From Nonomuraea soli (lineage in GTDB: Bacteria; Actinomycetota; Actinomycetes; Streptosporangiales; Streptosporangiaceae): DNA of 64,000 nucleotides. A program made the translations under genes and the position numbers. Positions 41,955 through 50,337 of this stretch are shown piece by piece (positions within the stretch are counted from its first letter, which is position 1; each line of letters opens with the position of its first letter). The notes below the pieces were generated by a model. It did no database searches. It saw nothing but the letters and a program-made list of their open reading frames with translations, and was not told the DNA's origin. The DNA lies in the NCBI RefSeq assembly GCF_013761175.1, contig NZ_JACDUR010000001.1, positions 62,001-126,000 of the forward strand. Reading direction: 5' to 3'.

Positions 41955-42636
41955 CCAGCCCGTCGAGCAGGCCGCGACACTCGTCGGCAAGGCCCTCGAC
42001 AACGGCGGCGTCATCCAGGCCTTCGGCTCCGGCCACTCAGAGGCGATCGCGATGGAGATCGCCGGCCGAGCCGGAGGGCTGGTGCCGACCAACCGCCTCG
42101 CCCTGCGTGACATCCACCTGTACGGCACCGCGGCCCGCTCCGAGCTCGAACGCTACGACCTCGAACGGGATCCTGCCGTCGCCCACCAGATCCTCGACGC
42201 CGCCCCCATCCACGAGCACGACCTGTTCGTGATCATCTCCAACTCCGGCGTCAACGGCGTCGTGGTCGAGCTCGCCACCCAGATCAAGGAACGCGGCCAC
42301 GACCTGATCGCCATCACCTCGCTCCAGCACAGCAACGCCAGCACCTCCCGCCACCCCTCGGGACGCAAGCTGTGCGACCTGGCCGACGTCGTCCTCGACA
42401 ACCTGGCCCCGTACGGCGACGCCGTACTGCCCCTGCCCGACGGCGGCGCCTACGGCGCCGTCTCCACCGTCACCTCCGCCTTGCTGGCCCAGCTCGTCGT
42501 GACCCGCGTCGTGCGCGAGCAGCTCGACGCCGGCAAGGTCCCGCCGATCTACCTCTCGGCCAACGTGCCCGAGGGCGACGCGCACAACCTCGCACTCGAG
42601 GCCCGCTACGCGGGCCGCATCCGCCGCGGCGCCTGA
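41908..42636 (+). CDS. SIS domain-containing sugar isomerase/deaminase-like protein (locus 1)
   Basis: A 242-residue single-domain SIS protein: GGVIQAFGSGHSEAIAMEIAGRAGGLVPTNR and DLFVIISNSGVNGVVVELATQIKERGHDLIAITS form the sugar-phosphate site. The block ASTSRHPSGRKLCDLADVVLDN is shared word for word in structure with the paralogue at 51204. It likely isomerises or cleaves a phosphorylated amino sugar in the cytosol. ATG 41908 overlaps the RpiR gene by 47 bases, an unusually long overlap. GFGSGHS is intact, so activity is expected. Confidence 0.88.
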   Translation: MNYLEHLKSLIDPLADQPVEQAATLVGKALDNGGVIQAFGSGHSEAIAMEIAGRAGGLVPTNRLALRDIHLYGTAARSELERYDLERDPAVAHQILDAAPIHEHDLFVIISNSGVNGVVVELATQIKERGHDLIAITSLQHSNASTSRHPSGRKLCDLADVVLDNLAPYGDAVLPLPDGGAYGAVSTVTSALLAQLVVTRVVREQLDAGKVPPIYLSANVPEGDAHNLALEARYAGRIRRGA

Positions 42637-42667
42637 CTCTCCTTTTCACCCCCCAAGGAGCTTCGCC

Positions 42668-44035
42668 ATGTTCAAACACGTCTGGAAGATCGTTGCCGCC
42701 TTAGCCCTCGTGGTCGGACTCGTCGGCGTGGCCCACGCCAGCGCGGCTCCCGGCCTGCGCCTGCAGTACAGGAACAGCTCGACCGGGGCCACCACCCCGC
42801 AGGCCGAGCCCTGGTTCAAGCTCTTCAACGACGGCTCGTCCGCCGTGCAGCTCAGCCAGGTGAAGATCCGCTACTACCTGACCGGCACGGAGACCTACCG
42901 CTTCGCCTGCTCGTGGGCGGTCGTGAGCTGCTCCACGATCACCGGCTCCTTCACCGGGCTGGCGGGCGGCAAGCAGTACCTGGAGGTGGGCTTCACCTCG
43001 GGCACGCTCGCACCCGGAGCCAACACCAGCGACATGCAGCTGCGCTTCTACCGGGCCGACTGGCAGAACTTCACCCAGAGCGACGACCATTCCTACGGCG
43101 CCGTGACCTCCTACACCGACTGGAGCAAGGTCGCCGTCTACGTGGGCGGCCAGCTCGCCTGGGGCACCCCGCCCGGCGGCGGCGAGCCGTCGCCGTCATC
43201 GTCGCCCTCACCCACGGTCACCCCGACCGGCCAGCCCGGAGGCAAGCTCTTCGACGACTTCTCCTACACCGGCTCCGGCGACGCCCGGCTGGCCCAGCGC
43301 GGCTGGACCGTGCGCTCCAGCAGCGGAGGCCCCGGCGTGCCCGGCGCGACCTGGTCGCCCTCGGCCGTCACCTTCCCCGGCGGCCTGCTGACCCTGGAGT
43401 CGTCGACCAACGGCACCGGCTCCGGCACGGTGCAGACCGAGCTGTCGACGAGCAACCGCAAGTTCTTCGAGGGCACCTACGCCGCCCGAGTGAACTTCAG
43501 CGACGCCCCGGTCAGCGGCGTCCCCGACGGCGAGCACATCGTGCAGACCTTCTTCACCATCACCCCGCTCAACTCCAACCTCGACCCCAACTACGGCGAG
43601 CTGGACTTCGAGTACCTGCCCAACGGCGGCTGGGGCGAGCCCTCGAACATCATGTACGCCACCTCGTGGGAGACCTACCAGGCCGACCCCTGGCAGGCCG
43701 TCAACACCCACACCGCCGAGCGGGTGAGCTTCGCCGGCTGGCACGACCTGGTCATCCAGGTCTCCGGAGGCACCATCCGCTACTACATCGACGGCCGCCT
43801 GTTCGCCGAGCACGGCGGCATCTACTACCCCGAGACGCCCATGTGGATCATGTTCAACCAGTGGTTCATCGATCTGCAGGGCGCCACCACGCCGCGTACC
43901 TACCGGCAGCAGGTCGACTGGGTCTACCACGCCCAGAACGAGGTCGTCCCGCCCGCCGAGGTCCTGACCCGCGTCGCCGGCTACCGCGCGGCCAACACCA
44001 CCTTCGTCGACACCGTTCCCGGGAGCGCTTCATGA
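42668..44035 (+). CDS. Secreted glycoside hydrolase, CBM3-like plus GH16-like domains
   Basis: A 455-residue secreted protein. The signal peptide ends near residue 27 (VAHASA). Residues ~28-168 resemble a family 3 cellulose-binding module (LRLQYRNSSTGATTPQAEPWFKLFNDG). A Pro/Ser/Thr linker follows (170-190), then a GH16-like laminarinase fold with the ExDxxE-type acid/base motif as Glu311-Leu-Asp313-Phe-Glu315 (YGELDFEYLP). It would bind an insoluble polysaccharide and cut beta-glucan or a related polymer. AAGGAG precedes the ATG at 42668. It overlaps the binding-protein gene by ATGA, so its products probably feed that importer. Confidence 0.85.
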   Translation: MFKHVWKIVAALALVVGLVGVAHASAAPGLRLQYRNSSTGATTPQAEPWFKLFNDGSSAVQLSQVKIRYYLTGTETYRFACSWAVVSCSTITGSFTGLAGGKQYLEVGFTSGTLAPGANTSDMQLRFYRADWQNFTQSDDHSYGAVTSYTDWSKVAVYVGGQLAWGTPPGGGEPSPSSSPSPTVTPTGQPGGKLFDDFSYTGSGDARLAQRGWTVRSSSGGPGVPGATWSPSAVTFPGGLLTLESSTNGTGSGTVQTELSTSNRKFFEGTYAARVNFSDAPVSGVPDGEHIVQTFFTITPLNSNLDPNYGELDFEYLPNGGWGEPSNIMYATSWETYQADPWQAVNTHTAERVSFAGWHDLVIQVSGGTIRYYIDGRLFAEHGGIYYPETPMWIMFNQWFIDLQGATTPRTYRQQVDWVYHAQNEVVPPAEVLTRVAGYRAANTTFVDTVPGSAS

Positions 44036-45297
44036 AGCACCGGTTCCTGGCCCTAGCGGCCGTATTCGCCCTGACCGCCTGCGGTTCCACGCCGGACCCG
44101 GCCCCCAGCGCCGCCACCGGCGGCTCGCCCTCCGCCCAGGCCCCAGCCAAGCTCGTCGTCTGGATCATGGACGGCAGCGTCACCAAGGAGCTGCTCGGCA
44201 GCTTCGAGAAGGAGTACGAGGCCGCCCATGCCGGCATCGACCTCGACATCCAGATCCAGGCCTGGGACGGCATCGGGGAGCGTGTCACCGCCGCCCTGGC
44301 CAGCACCGACGCCCCCGACGTGATCGAGGTCGGCAACACCCAGGTCGCGCAGTACTCCGCCAGCGGCGGCGTGAAGGACCTGACCGACAAGACCGCCGAC
44401 CTGCAGGGCTCCGACTGGCTGCCCGGCCTGGCCCAGCCCGGCCAGATCGACGGCAAGCAGTACGGCATCCCGTGGTACGCGGCCAACCGCGTCGTCGTCT
44501 ACAACAAGGACCTGTGGGGAGACACCGCGATCCCCAAGACCCGCGACGAGTGGGTCGCGGCCACCGAGAAGCTCAACAAGGGCGGCAACCAGGGCATCTA
44601 CCTCACCGGGCAGACCTGGTACGCGCTGGCGGGCTTCATCTGGGACGAGGGCGGCGACTTCGCCGTCCAGCAGGGCGGCAAGTGGGTCGGCGCGCTCGAC
44701 AGCCCGCAGGCGCTGGCGGGGCTCGACTTCTACAAGAAGCTCCAGGCGCTCGGCAAGGGTCCCAAGGACGCCGACGAGGCCAACCCGCCGCAGCACGAGG
44801 TCTTCGCGCAGGGCAAGGTCGCGCAGATCATCGGCGTGCCCGGCATCGCCGCCCGGGTGCTCGAGGTCGAGCCGGGGATGAAGGACAAGATCGGATTCTT
44901 CACCATCCCCGGCAAGACGGCCGACAAGCCGGGCGCCGTCTTCACCGGCGGTTCCGACCTGATCATCCCCGAGGCGTCCAAGAACCACGACGCCGCCTAC
45001 GAGGTGGTCAAGGCGCTGGCCGGCGAGAAGTTCCAGACCGAGCTGGCCAAGGCCATGAGCTTCGTGCCCAACAGGACCTCGCTCGCCGGCGTTCTGTCGG
45101 GTGACGAGGGCACCGCCGCGATGGCGGCGGGCGCGGCCAACGGCCGGGCGACGCCGAACACGCCCAACTGGGCGGCCGTGGAGGCGACCACGGTGATCAA
45201 GCAGTACATGACGGCCGTCCTGACCGGCGGCGACCCGGCGGCCGAGGCCAAGAAGGTCTCGCAGTCGATCACCGACACCCTCAACAGCGGCTCCTGA
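44032..45297 (+). CDS. Sugar ABC transporter substrate-binding lipoprotein (locus 1)
   Basis: A 421-residue extracellular solute-binding protein of the carbohydrate (family 1) type. The lipobox LTAC (residues 14-17, MKHRFLALAAVFALTACGS) anchors it to the membrane. The mature sequence KLVVWIMDGSVTKELLGSFEKEYEAAHAGIDLDIQIQAWDG ... DVIEVGNTQVAQYSA is typical of oligosaccharide-binding proteins. It captures a sugar released outside and delivers it to the two permeases downstream. No ATPase gene is in the locus; the shared MsiK-type ATPase common in actinobacteria is presumably used. A stem-loop separates it from the permeases. Confidence 0.9.
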   Translation: MKHRFLALAAVFALTACGSTPDPAPSAATGGSPSAQAPAKLVVWIMDGSVTKELLGSFEKEYEAAHAGIDLDIQIQAWDGIGERVTAALASTDAPDVIEVGNTQVAQYSASGGVKDLTDKTADLQGSDWLPGLAQPGQIDGKQYGIPWYAANRVVVYNKDLWGDTAIPKTRDEWVAATEKLNKGGNQGIYLTGQTWYALAGFIWDEGGDFAVQQGGKWVGALDSPQALAGLDFYKKLQALGKGPKDADEANPPQHEVFAQGKVAQIIGVPGIAARVLEVEPGMKDKIGFFTIPGKTADKPGAVFTGGSDLIIPEASKNHDAAYEVVKALAGEKFQTELAKAMSFVPNRTSLAGVLSGDEGTAAMAAGAANGRATPNTPNWAAVEATTVIKQYMTAVLTGGDPAAEAKKVSQSITDTLNSGS

Positions 45298-45305
45298 CCG
45301 ACCAG

Positions 45306-45336
45306 CCCCGCCGTACCTCGTGAGGGGACGGCGGGG
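45306..45336 (+). terminator. Intercistronic hairpin between binding protein and permease genes
   Basis: CCCCGCCGT (45306-45314) pairs perfectly with ACGGCGGGG (45328-45336) around a 13-base loop. Placed 9 bases after the binding-protein stop, it fits partial termination or 3'-end protection, giving more binding protein than permease, as is common in sugar ABC operons. Confidence 0.7.
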
Positions 45337-45363
45337 CGTCCGATTCACCCCCGAGGAACCTCC

Positions 45364-46296
45364 GTGACCCTCACGACCCAGGCCCCGCCCAGGCGCGGCC
45401 AGCACCGCCCGCCCGCGGCGGCGCGCCGCCGCGCCAATCCCTGGCCCTACCTCCTCATCGCCCCCGCCGTGGCCGGCGGGATCTTCCTTCTCCTCTACCC
45501 CCTCCTCAAGGCCGCCCTCATCTCCTTCCAGCACTTCCGCATGGGCGAGCTGATCAGGGGCGGGGCGGAGCTGGTCGGCTTCGACAACTACCGGGAGCTC
45601 CTGGCCAAGGAGGAGTTCTGGCAGGTGGTCCTGCGCACGTTCGTCTGGACGGCCGTCAACGTCGTCCTCATCGTCGTCCTGGGCACCGGCATCGGCCTGA
45701 TGCTCGCGCGCCTGGGCAAGCGGGCCAGGCTGCTGCTGATGTCGGCGCTGGCGCTGGCCTGGGCGACGCCGGTGATCGCGGCGACGACGATCTTCCAGTG
45801 GCTGTTCCAGTCGGAGCTGGGCATCGTCAACTGGCTGCTGGGGATCCAGGGATTCGCGTGGTTCGCCGATCCGGTGGCGATGTTCGCGGTGCTGGTGATC
45901 CTCGTGGTGTGGCAGTCGATCCCGTTCGTGGCGCTCACGCTGTACGCGGGCCTGACGACGATCCCGAACGAGCTGTACGAGTCGGCGCGCATCGACGGCG
46001 GCACGGGCTGGCAGATCTTCTGGAAGGTGACCTTCCCGATCCTGCGCCCGCTGTTCGCCCTGATCACCTCGCTGGAGATCATCTGGGTCTTCAAGTGTTT
46101 CCCGCAGATCTGGGTGCTGAGCCAGGGCGGGCCCGACGGGGCGACGACCACGCTGCCCGTCTACGCGTTCAAGATCGCCCGCGTGTTGCACCGGTACGAC
46201 ATGGGTTCGGCCGTGGCCATGCTGACGGTGGTCATCCTCGCCTTCGCCCTGATCACGAACCTGCGCCGCATGCTGAAGCAGGAGGCCGCCGCATGA
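45364..46296 (+). CDS. Carbohydrate ABC transporter permease (MalF-like, locus 1)
   Basis: A 310-residue inner-membrane permease with six predicted membrane segments (PYLLIAPAVAGGIFLLLYPLL, TFVWTAVNVVLIVVLGTGIGLML and others). The EAA-like loop for ATPase contact is YESARIDGGTGWQIFWKVTFPILRPL. An N-terminal Arg-rich tail lies in the cytosol. It starts with GTG at 45364 behind GAGGAA. Works with the next gene as a heterodimeric channel. The next permease starts within its last codon (ATGA). Confidence 0.92.
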   Translation: MTLTTQAPPRRGQHRPPAAARRRANPWPYLLIAPAVAGGIFLLLYPLLKAALISFQHFRMGELIRGGAELVGFDNYRELLAKEEFWQVVLRTFVWTAVNVVLIVVLGTGIGLMLARLGKRARLLLMSALALAWATPVIAATTIFQWLFQSELGIVNWLLGIQGFAWFADPVAMFAVLVILVVWQSIPFVALTLYAGLTTIPNELYESARIDGGTGWQIFWKVTFPILRPLFALITSLEIIWVFKCFPQIWVLSQGGPDGATTTLPVYAFKIARVLHRYDMGSAVAMLTVVILAFALITNLRRMLKQEAAA

Positions 46297-47111
46297 GAAG
46301 AGTCGCGCTCAACACCGCCGCGGCCGTCACCTTCGTCGTGATGATCTTCCCGGTCTACTGGATGGTGATCACCGCCTTCAAGCCGACGAAGGACATCCAG
46401 GCCGAGACGCCGTCACTGTTCCCGCTGAGCCCGACGCTCCAGCACTTCGAGACCGCGATGGGCGCCGAGGGCTTCTGGCGCTTCTGGGCCAACAGCCTGC
46501 TCGTCACCGCGGGAGCCGTACTCCTGGCCCTGATCGTGGCGTTGCTGGCGGCCTTCGCGGTCAGCCGGATGCGCTGGCGCGGCAAGGGGCCGTTCATCGT
46601 CGCCGTCTTCGCCGCCCAGATGGCGCCCTGGGAGGCGCTGCTGGTGCCGATGTTCATCATCGCCCGCGACACCGACCTGCTCGACTCGCTGCTGATGCTC
46701 ACGGGCGTCTACTTCATGATCACCCTGCCGTTCACCATCGTGACCCTGCGCGGCTTCCTGCAGGCGATCCCCGCCGACCTGGAGGAGGCGGCACTGGTCG
46801 ACGGCTGCACCCGCGCCGTCGCCTTCAGGCGCATCGTCTTCCCGCTGCTCGCGCCCGGTCTGATGGCCACCTCCCTGTTCGGCTTCATCACCGCCTGGAA
46901 CGAGTTCGCCTTCGTGAACGTGCTGATCATCAAGGATCAGGCCAACCGCACCCTGCCGGTCTGGCTGTCGTCCTTCCGCGACGTCTTCGGCACCGACTGG
47001 GGCGCCACCATGGCCGCGGCGACCATGTTCGCCCTGCCCGCGCTGGTGCTCTTCCTGTTCCTGCAGCGCCGCGTCGGCGCCGGCATGACGGCAGGGGCGG
47101 TGAAGGGATGA
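46293..47111 (+). CDS. Carbohydrate ABC transporter permease (MalG-like, locus 1)
   Basis: A 272-residue permease: AAAVTFVVMIFPVYWMVITAFKPTKDI is the typical MalG N-terminus and LEEAALVDGCTRAVAFRRIVFPLLAPGL the EAA loop. The C-terminal QRRVGAGMTAGAVKG is the standard end of this class. Overlaps the upstream permease by 4 bases and the GH20 gene downstream by 4 bases (ATGA), so import and intracellular hydrolysis are translationally coupled. Confidence 0.92.
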   Translation: MRRVALNTAAAVTFVVMIFPVYWMVITAFKPTKDIQAETPSLFPLSPTLQHFETAMGAEGFWRFWANSLLVTAGAVLLALIVALLAAFAVSRMRWRGKGPFIVAVFAAQMAPWEALLVPMFIIARDTDLLDSLLMLTGVYFMITLPFTIVTLRGFLQAIPADLEEAALVDGCTRAVAFRRIVFPLLAPGLMATSLFGFITAWNEFAFVNVLIIKDQANRTLPVWLSSFRDVFGTDWGATMAAATMFALPALVLFLFLQRRVGAGMTAGAVKG

Positions 47112-48289
47112 TCCCCAAGGCGCACCACCAGGACCTGAGCCCAGGACGCAGGGGAGAGGTACGGCACGAGCCCGACGATCCCGGCCTCGGCCCCGAGGGC
47201 TACCGCCTCACCATCACCCCCGAGCACACGCTGGTCACCGCCGGCGGCCCGGCCGGACGTTTCTACGCCCTCGGCACCCTGGCCAGGACCACGGGCATCG
47301 GCACGATCGAGGACCGTCCACGGTACGGCTGGCGCGGCGTGATGCTCGACGTGGCGCGGCACTTCATGCCCAAGGAGTTCGTGCTCAAGCTGATCGACCT
47401 GCTGGCCGTCCACCGCATGAACGTCCTGCACCTGCATCTGACCGACGACCAGGGCTGGCGGCTGCACGTCGAGAGGTATCCGCGCCTGACCGAGGTCAGC
47501 GGCGAGCACTACACCCACGACGACATCCGCGAGATCGTCGCCTACGCCGCCGAGCGGTTCGTCACGATCGTGCCCGAGATCGAGATGCCGGGCCACGCCC
47601 AGGCCGCCATCGCCGCCTACCCGTGGCTCGGCAACGACCCGGCCCGCCAGCTGCCGGTCTGGGACGTGCCGGGCATCAGCAAGCACGTCTTCAGCCTCGA
47701 CGAGCGCACCATCGCCTTCTGCCAGGACGTGCTCGACGAGGTGAGCGAGCTCTTCCCCGGCCCCTACGTGCACATCGGCGGCGACGAGTGCCCGACCGAG
47801 GAGTGGGAGGGCAACCCGCGCGGGCTGGAACCCGGCCAGGCGCGGGGCTGGTTCCTGTCGCGGCTGAAGGTGCCGGGCAAACGGCTCGTCTACTGGTACG
47901 AGCGCGACGACGGCCCGCCCGGCGCCGCCGCCATGGTCTGGCTGGAGGAGTCGCTGCCCGGCGACCGCGAGGTGATCTACGCCCCGCACGAGCGCACCTA
48001 CCTCGACTACGCGCCCTGGCCCGGCGAGCCGGGCGCCAACGGCCGCGTGCTCACGCTGCGCCAGGTGTACGGCTTCGAACCGCCCGACGGCATCCTCGGC
48101 GTGCAGTGCCAGTTGTGGACCGAGTACATGCCCGACCCCGAGGCGGTGGAGCGCATGGCCTTCCCCCGGCTCTGCGCCTTCGCGGAGGTGGCCTGGGGGA
48201 GCGCCGGCGACGACTACACCGACTTCCTGCGCCGCCTGCCGTCCCACCTGGCCAGGCTCGGCGTGGCGTCGGGGGCGGTCATGCCCTGA
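47108..48289 (+). CDS. Cytosolic beta-N-acetylhexosaminidase (GH20)
   Basis: A 393-residue GH20 enzyme. RPRYGWRGVMLDVARHFMPKEFVLKLIDLLAVHRMNVLHLHLTDDQGWRL and the catalytic Asp226-Glu227 in VHIGGDECPTEEW are textbook. Trp residues of the substrate pocket are present (MVWLEES, QLWTEYM). There is no signal peptide and the usual N-terminal GH20b domain is reduced to about 70 residues, so the enzyme is short and cytosolic. It would remove terminal GlcNAc or GalNAc from imported oligosaccharides such as chitobiose, feeding the kinase and SIS protein. Overlaps the permease stop by 4 bases. Confidence 0.93.
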   Translation: MIPKAHHQDLSPGRRGEVRHEPDDPGLGPEGYRLTITPEHTLVTAGGPAGRFYALGTLARTTGIGTIEDRPRYGWRGVMLDVARHFMPKEFVLKLIDLLAVHRMNVLHLHLTDDQGWRLHVERYPRLTEVSGEHYTHDDIREIVAYAAERFVTIVPEIEMPGHAQAAIAAYPWLGNDPARQLPVWDVPGISKHVFSLDERTIAFCQDVLDEVSELFPGPYVHIGGDECPTEEWEGNPRGLEPGQARGWFLSRLKVPGKRLVYWYERDDGPPGAAAMVWLEESLPGDREVIYAPHERTYLDYAPWPGEPGANGRVLTLRQVYGFEPPDGILGVQCQLWTEYMPDPEAVERMAFPRLCAFAEVAWGSAGDDYTDFLRRLPSHLARLGVASGAVMP

Positions 48290-48378
48290 CCGACGGGTGT
48301 AAGGGCGAGATTTCAGGACAAATGATCGGCTCGTCGGTACCTTGTGCAGCCGGAACACGGGTTGCGGAGGCGGTCATC

Positions 48379-49284
48379 ATGGCGTTCTGGAGCAAGAAGT
48401 CGATCGTGGATCCCACCTGTGGCGATCGCACGGCGGCCCGGCTCCGCGACGCCCTGACCAGACGCGACAGGCACACCGCCGCCACCCTGCTCGCGGCCGT
48501 GCACCACCCCGACGACCGCGCCTTCTACCTGGGCATCTGCGCCGGGGTCGACGGCCTGCAGGAGTGGATCGACGAGTGGATCGCCGCCGAGCCGGACTCC
48601 ACGCTGCCCCTGCTGGTCAAGGGCGTGCACGGCGTCGACTGGGCGTGGGACGCGCGAGGCGGCGGCCGGGCGTCGGAGACCTCACCCGAGCGGTCCAGGG
48701 AGTTCCACCGCAGGCTGGAGATCGCCGAGAACTGCCTGGACCAGGTCGTCGAGCGTGACCCCGGCGACACCGAGGCCTGGGCGACGCTGGTCACCTCCGC
48801 CCGCGGCAGCCAGGTGGGGCGGGAGGAGGCCGAGCGGCGTTTCCGCAACGTCGTGACCCGCCACCCGGCGCACCGGGCCGCCCACGAGAGCATGCTGCAG
48901 TACCTGTGCGGCAAGTGGTTCGGCAGCGACGAGGAGATGTGGACGTTCGCCCGCGACGCCCCGCTGCCGCACCTGATGATCGACGCCCACATCGAGACGT
49001 GGATCGCCCACGGCCGTTCGGCGCTCGACAACGACGAGACCCGCGAGACGCTGCGCGAGATCGCCGCCAAGGTGCACTCGTACGAGGGGCACCGCGACCC
49101 CGGCTGGATCGTCGTGGAGAACGCCATGGCCCTGATCTTCTGCATCGCCGACGACTACGCCTCGGCCGCCCGTCAGTTCGACCGGATCGGCGACCGCGCC
49201 ACCGACTGGCCCTGGTTCCATCTGGAGGGCGGGGCCGACAAGCAGTTCAGGTTCTTCAGGAAGGTCGCCTTCAAGGAGGGCTGA
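48379..49284 (+). CDS. Hypothetical protein with TPR-like helices (DUF4034-like)
   Basis: A 301-residue soluble protein rich in helices with TPR-like spacing (LLAAVHHPDDRAFYLGICAGVDGLQEWIDEWIAAEPDSTLPLLVKGVHGVDWAWDARGGGRA; NCLDQVVERDPGDTEAWATLVTSARG). The WAWxARG stretch suggests similarity to DUF4034, but I am not certain. No catalytic motif, signal peptide or membrane segment is seen. ATG 48379 lies just after GGAGG. It sits between the two amino-sugar loci with an 89-base gap upstream, and nothing ties it functionally to either. Confidence 0.72.
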   Translation: MAFWSKKSIVDPTCGDRTAARLRDALTRRDRHTAATLLAAVHHPDDRAFYLGICAGVDGLQEWIDEWIAAEPDSTLPLLVKGVHGVDWAWDARGGGRASETSPERSREFHRRLEIAENCLDQVVERDPGDTEAWATLVTSARGSQVGREEAERRFRNVVTRHPAHRAAHESMLQYLCGKWFGSDEEMWTFARDAPLPHLMIDAHIETWIAHGRSALDNDETRETLREIAAKVHSYEGHRDPGWIVVENAMALIFCIADDYASAARQFDRIGDRATDWPWFHLEGGADKQFRFFRKVAFKEG

Positions 49285-49326
49285 CCCGGCGCGGCCAGGG
49301 GCGGCCATCCGGCCTGGTGGTGCGCC

Positions 49327-50256
49327 TCACCCCGAGGTGAACGCCTCGTGCGGGGCGTCGGGGTCGAGCCGGAGCGCCGCGAGCCAGGCCGCCGCGCCCG
49401 CGCCGTCGCGGGCCGTCGACACCTCGGTGCCCGCCAGCCGGTCGAGCACGGACCTGCGGACCGGGCCCTCGCTGGTCAGCACGCTGCCCGCCAGGACGAT
49501 CGGGCCCGAGTGGTGCACCCGGCCCACCGTGGCGACCAGATGATCGGCCGCCTCCTCCACGATGGAGGCGGCCATGGCGTCACCCGCCTCGGCCGCCTGG
49601 CAGACCAGCCGCGAGACGGCGGCCAGCCGCATGTGGTCGGCCTGCGCGAGCCGGACGATGCGGTCGACCTTCGCACGGTCGGACGGCCACTCCTGCTCGC
49701 CCAGGAAGTGGGTGACGACCAGCTCGACGAGCAGGCCGGCCGGCTGGCCCCTGTCAAGGCAGTGCACGGCCGCCTTCGCTCCCGCGCGGCCGATCCAGAA
49801 TCCCGAGCCGTGGTCGCCGAGCAGCCAGCCGAGCCCGTCGGCGAGCGCGTCGAGTTCCCTGCCGGCGATGCGCGCGGCCACCGCCCCGGTCCCTGACAGC
49901 AGCAGCGAGCCGTCGGGGGCGGACGAGCCCGCCGCGAAGGCGATGGGCACATCCCCGATCAGGGTGGGCGCCTGCGGGATGCCGTGACGGCTCCAGATGG
50001 CCGAAAGCGACTCGTGCAGGGCGTCGGCCTGGCCGGCGACACCCGCCAGCGAGCCGCGCACCTGGGCGGCGTCGACTCCGGTGAGCGCCAGGTCAAGGGC
50101 GTCGCCGATGGCGGCACTGGCCTTGGCCAGGCCGTGTGCGGAAGGGTTGCCGGGCCCCGCTGTGCCGTACCCCAGCCTGGTCCCGTCGAGGGCGTGGACG
50201 GCGACCCGGGTGGAGGTGGCCCCGGCGTCGACACCGACGACGAACGGTTTTGTCAC
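49327..50256 (-). CDS. BadF/BadG/BcrA/BcrD-type N-acetylglucosamine kinase (locus 2)
   Basis: A 309-residue sugar kinase paralogous to that at 40112: FVVGVDAGATSTRVAVHALDGTRLGYGTAGPGNPSAHGL, LLLSGTGAVAARIAGRELDALADGLGWLLGDHGSGFWIGR and IVLAGSVLTSEGPVRRSV are the ATP- and sugar-binding blocks. The GLGWLLGDxGSxFWIGR block typifies GlcNAc/glucosamine kinases of this family. It is divergent from its own RpiR gene over an 81-base gap carrying one copy of the AT-rich motif. Likely phosphorylates GlcNAc imported by the adjacent NgcEFG-like system. Confidence 0.9.
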   Translation of the reverse strand: MTKPFVVGVDAGATSTRVAVHALDGTRLGYGTAGPGNPSAHGLAKASAAIGDALDLALTGVDAAQVRGSLAGVAGQADALHESLSAIWSRHGIPQAPTLIGDVPIAFAAGSSAPDGSLLLSGTGAVAARIAGRELDALADGLGWLLGDHGSGFWIGRAGAKAAVHCLDRGQPAGLLVELVVTHFLGEQEWPSDRAKVDRIVRLAQADHMRLAAVSRLVCQAAEAGDAMAASIVEEAADHLVATVGRVHHSGPIVLAGSVLTSEGPVRRSVLDRLAGTEVSTARDGAGAAAWLAALRLDPDAPHEAFTSG

Positions 50257-50293
50257 GGTCCTGATTCTGGGTCTTGACGTGACCGTCTTGCAA

Positions 50294-50307
50294 GAATAAT
50301 TTTCGCC
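50294..50307 (+). promoter_or_regulatory. AT-rich operator-like motif in kinase/RpiR gap (locus 2)
   Basis: GAATAATTTTCGCC matches 12 of 14 bases of GCATAATTTTCACC at 41029. Flanking GCAAG/CCGCAAGG lacks the long inverted repeat of locus 1. Probable binding site of the locus-2 RpiR. Confidence 0.5.
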
Positions 50308-50337
50308 GCAAGGTTCGGTGTTCGGAAGGAAATTTCC

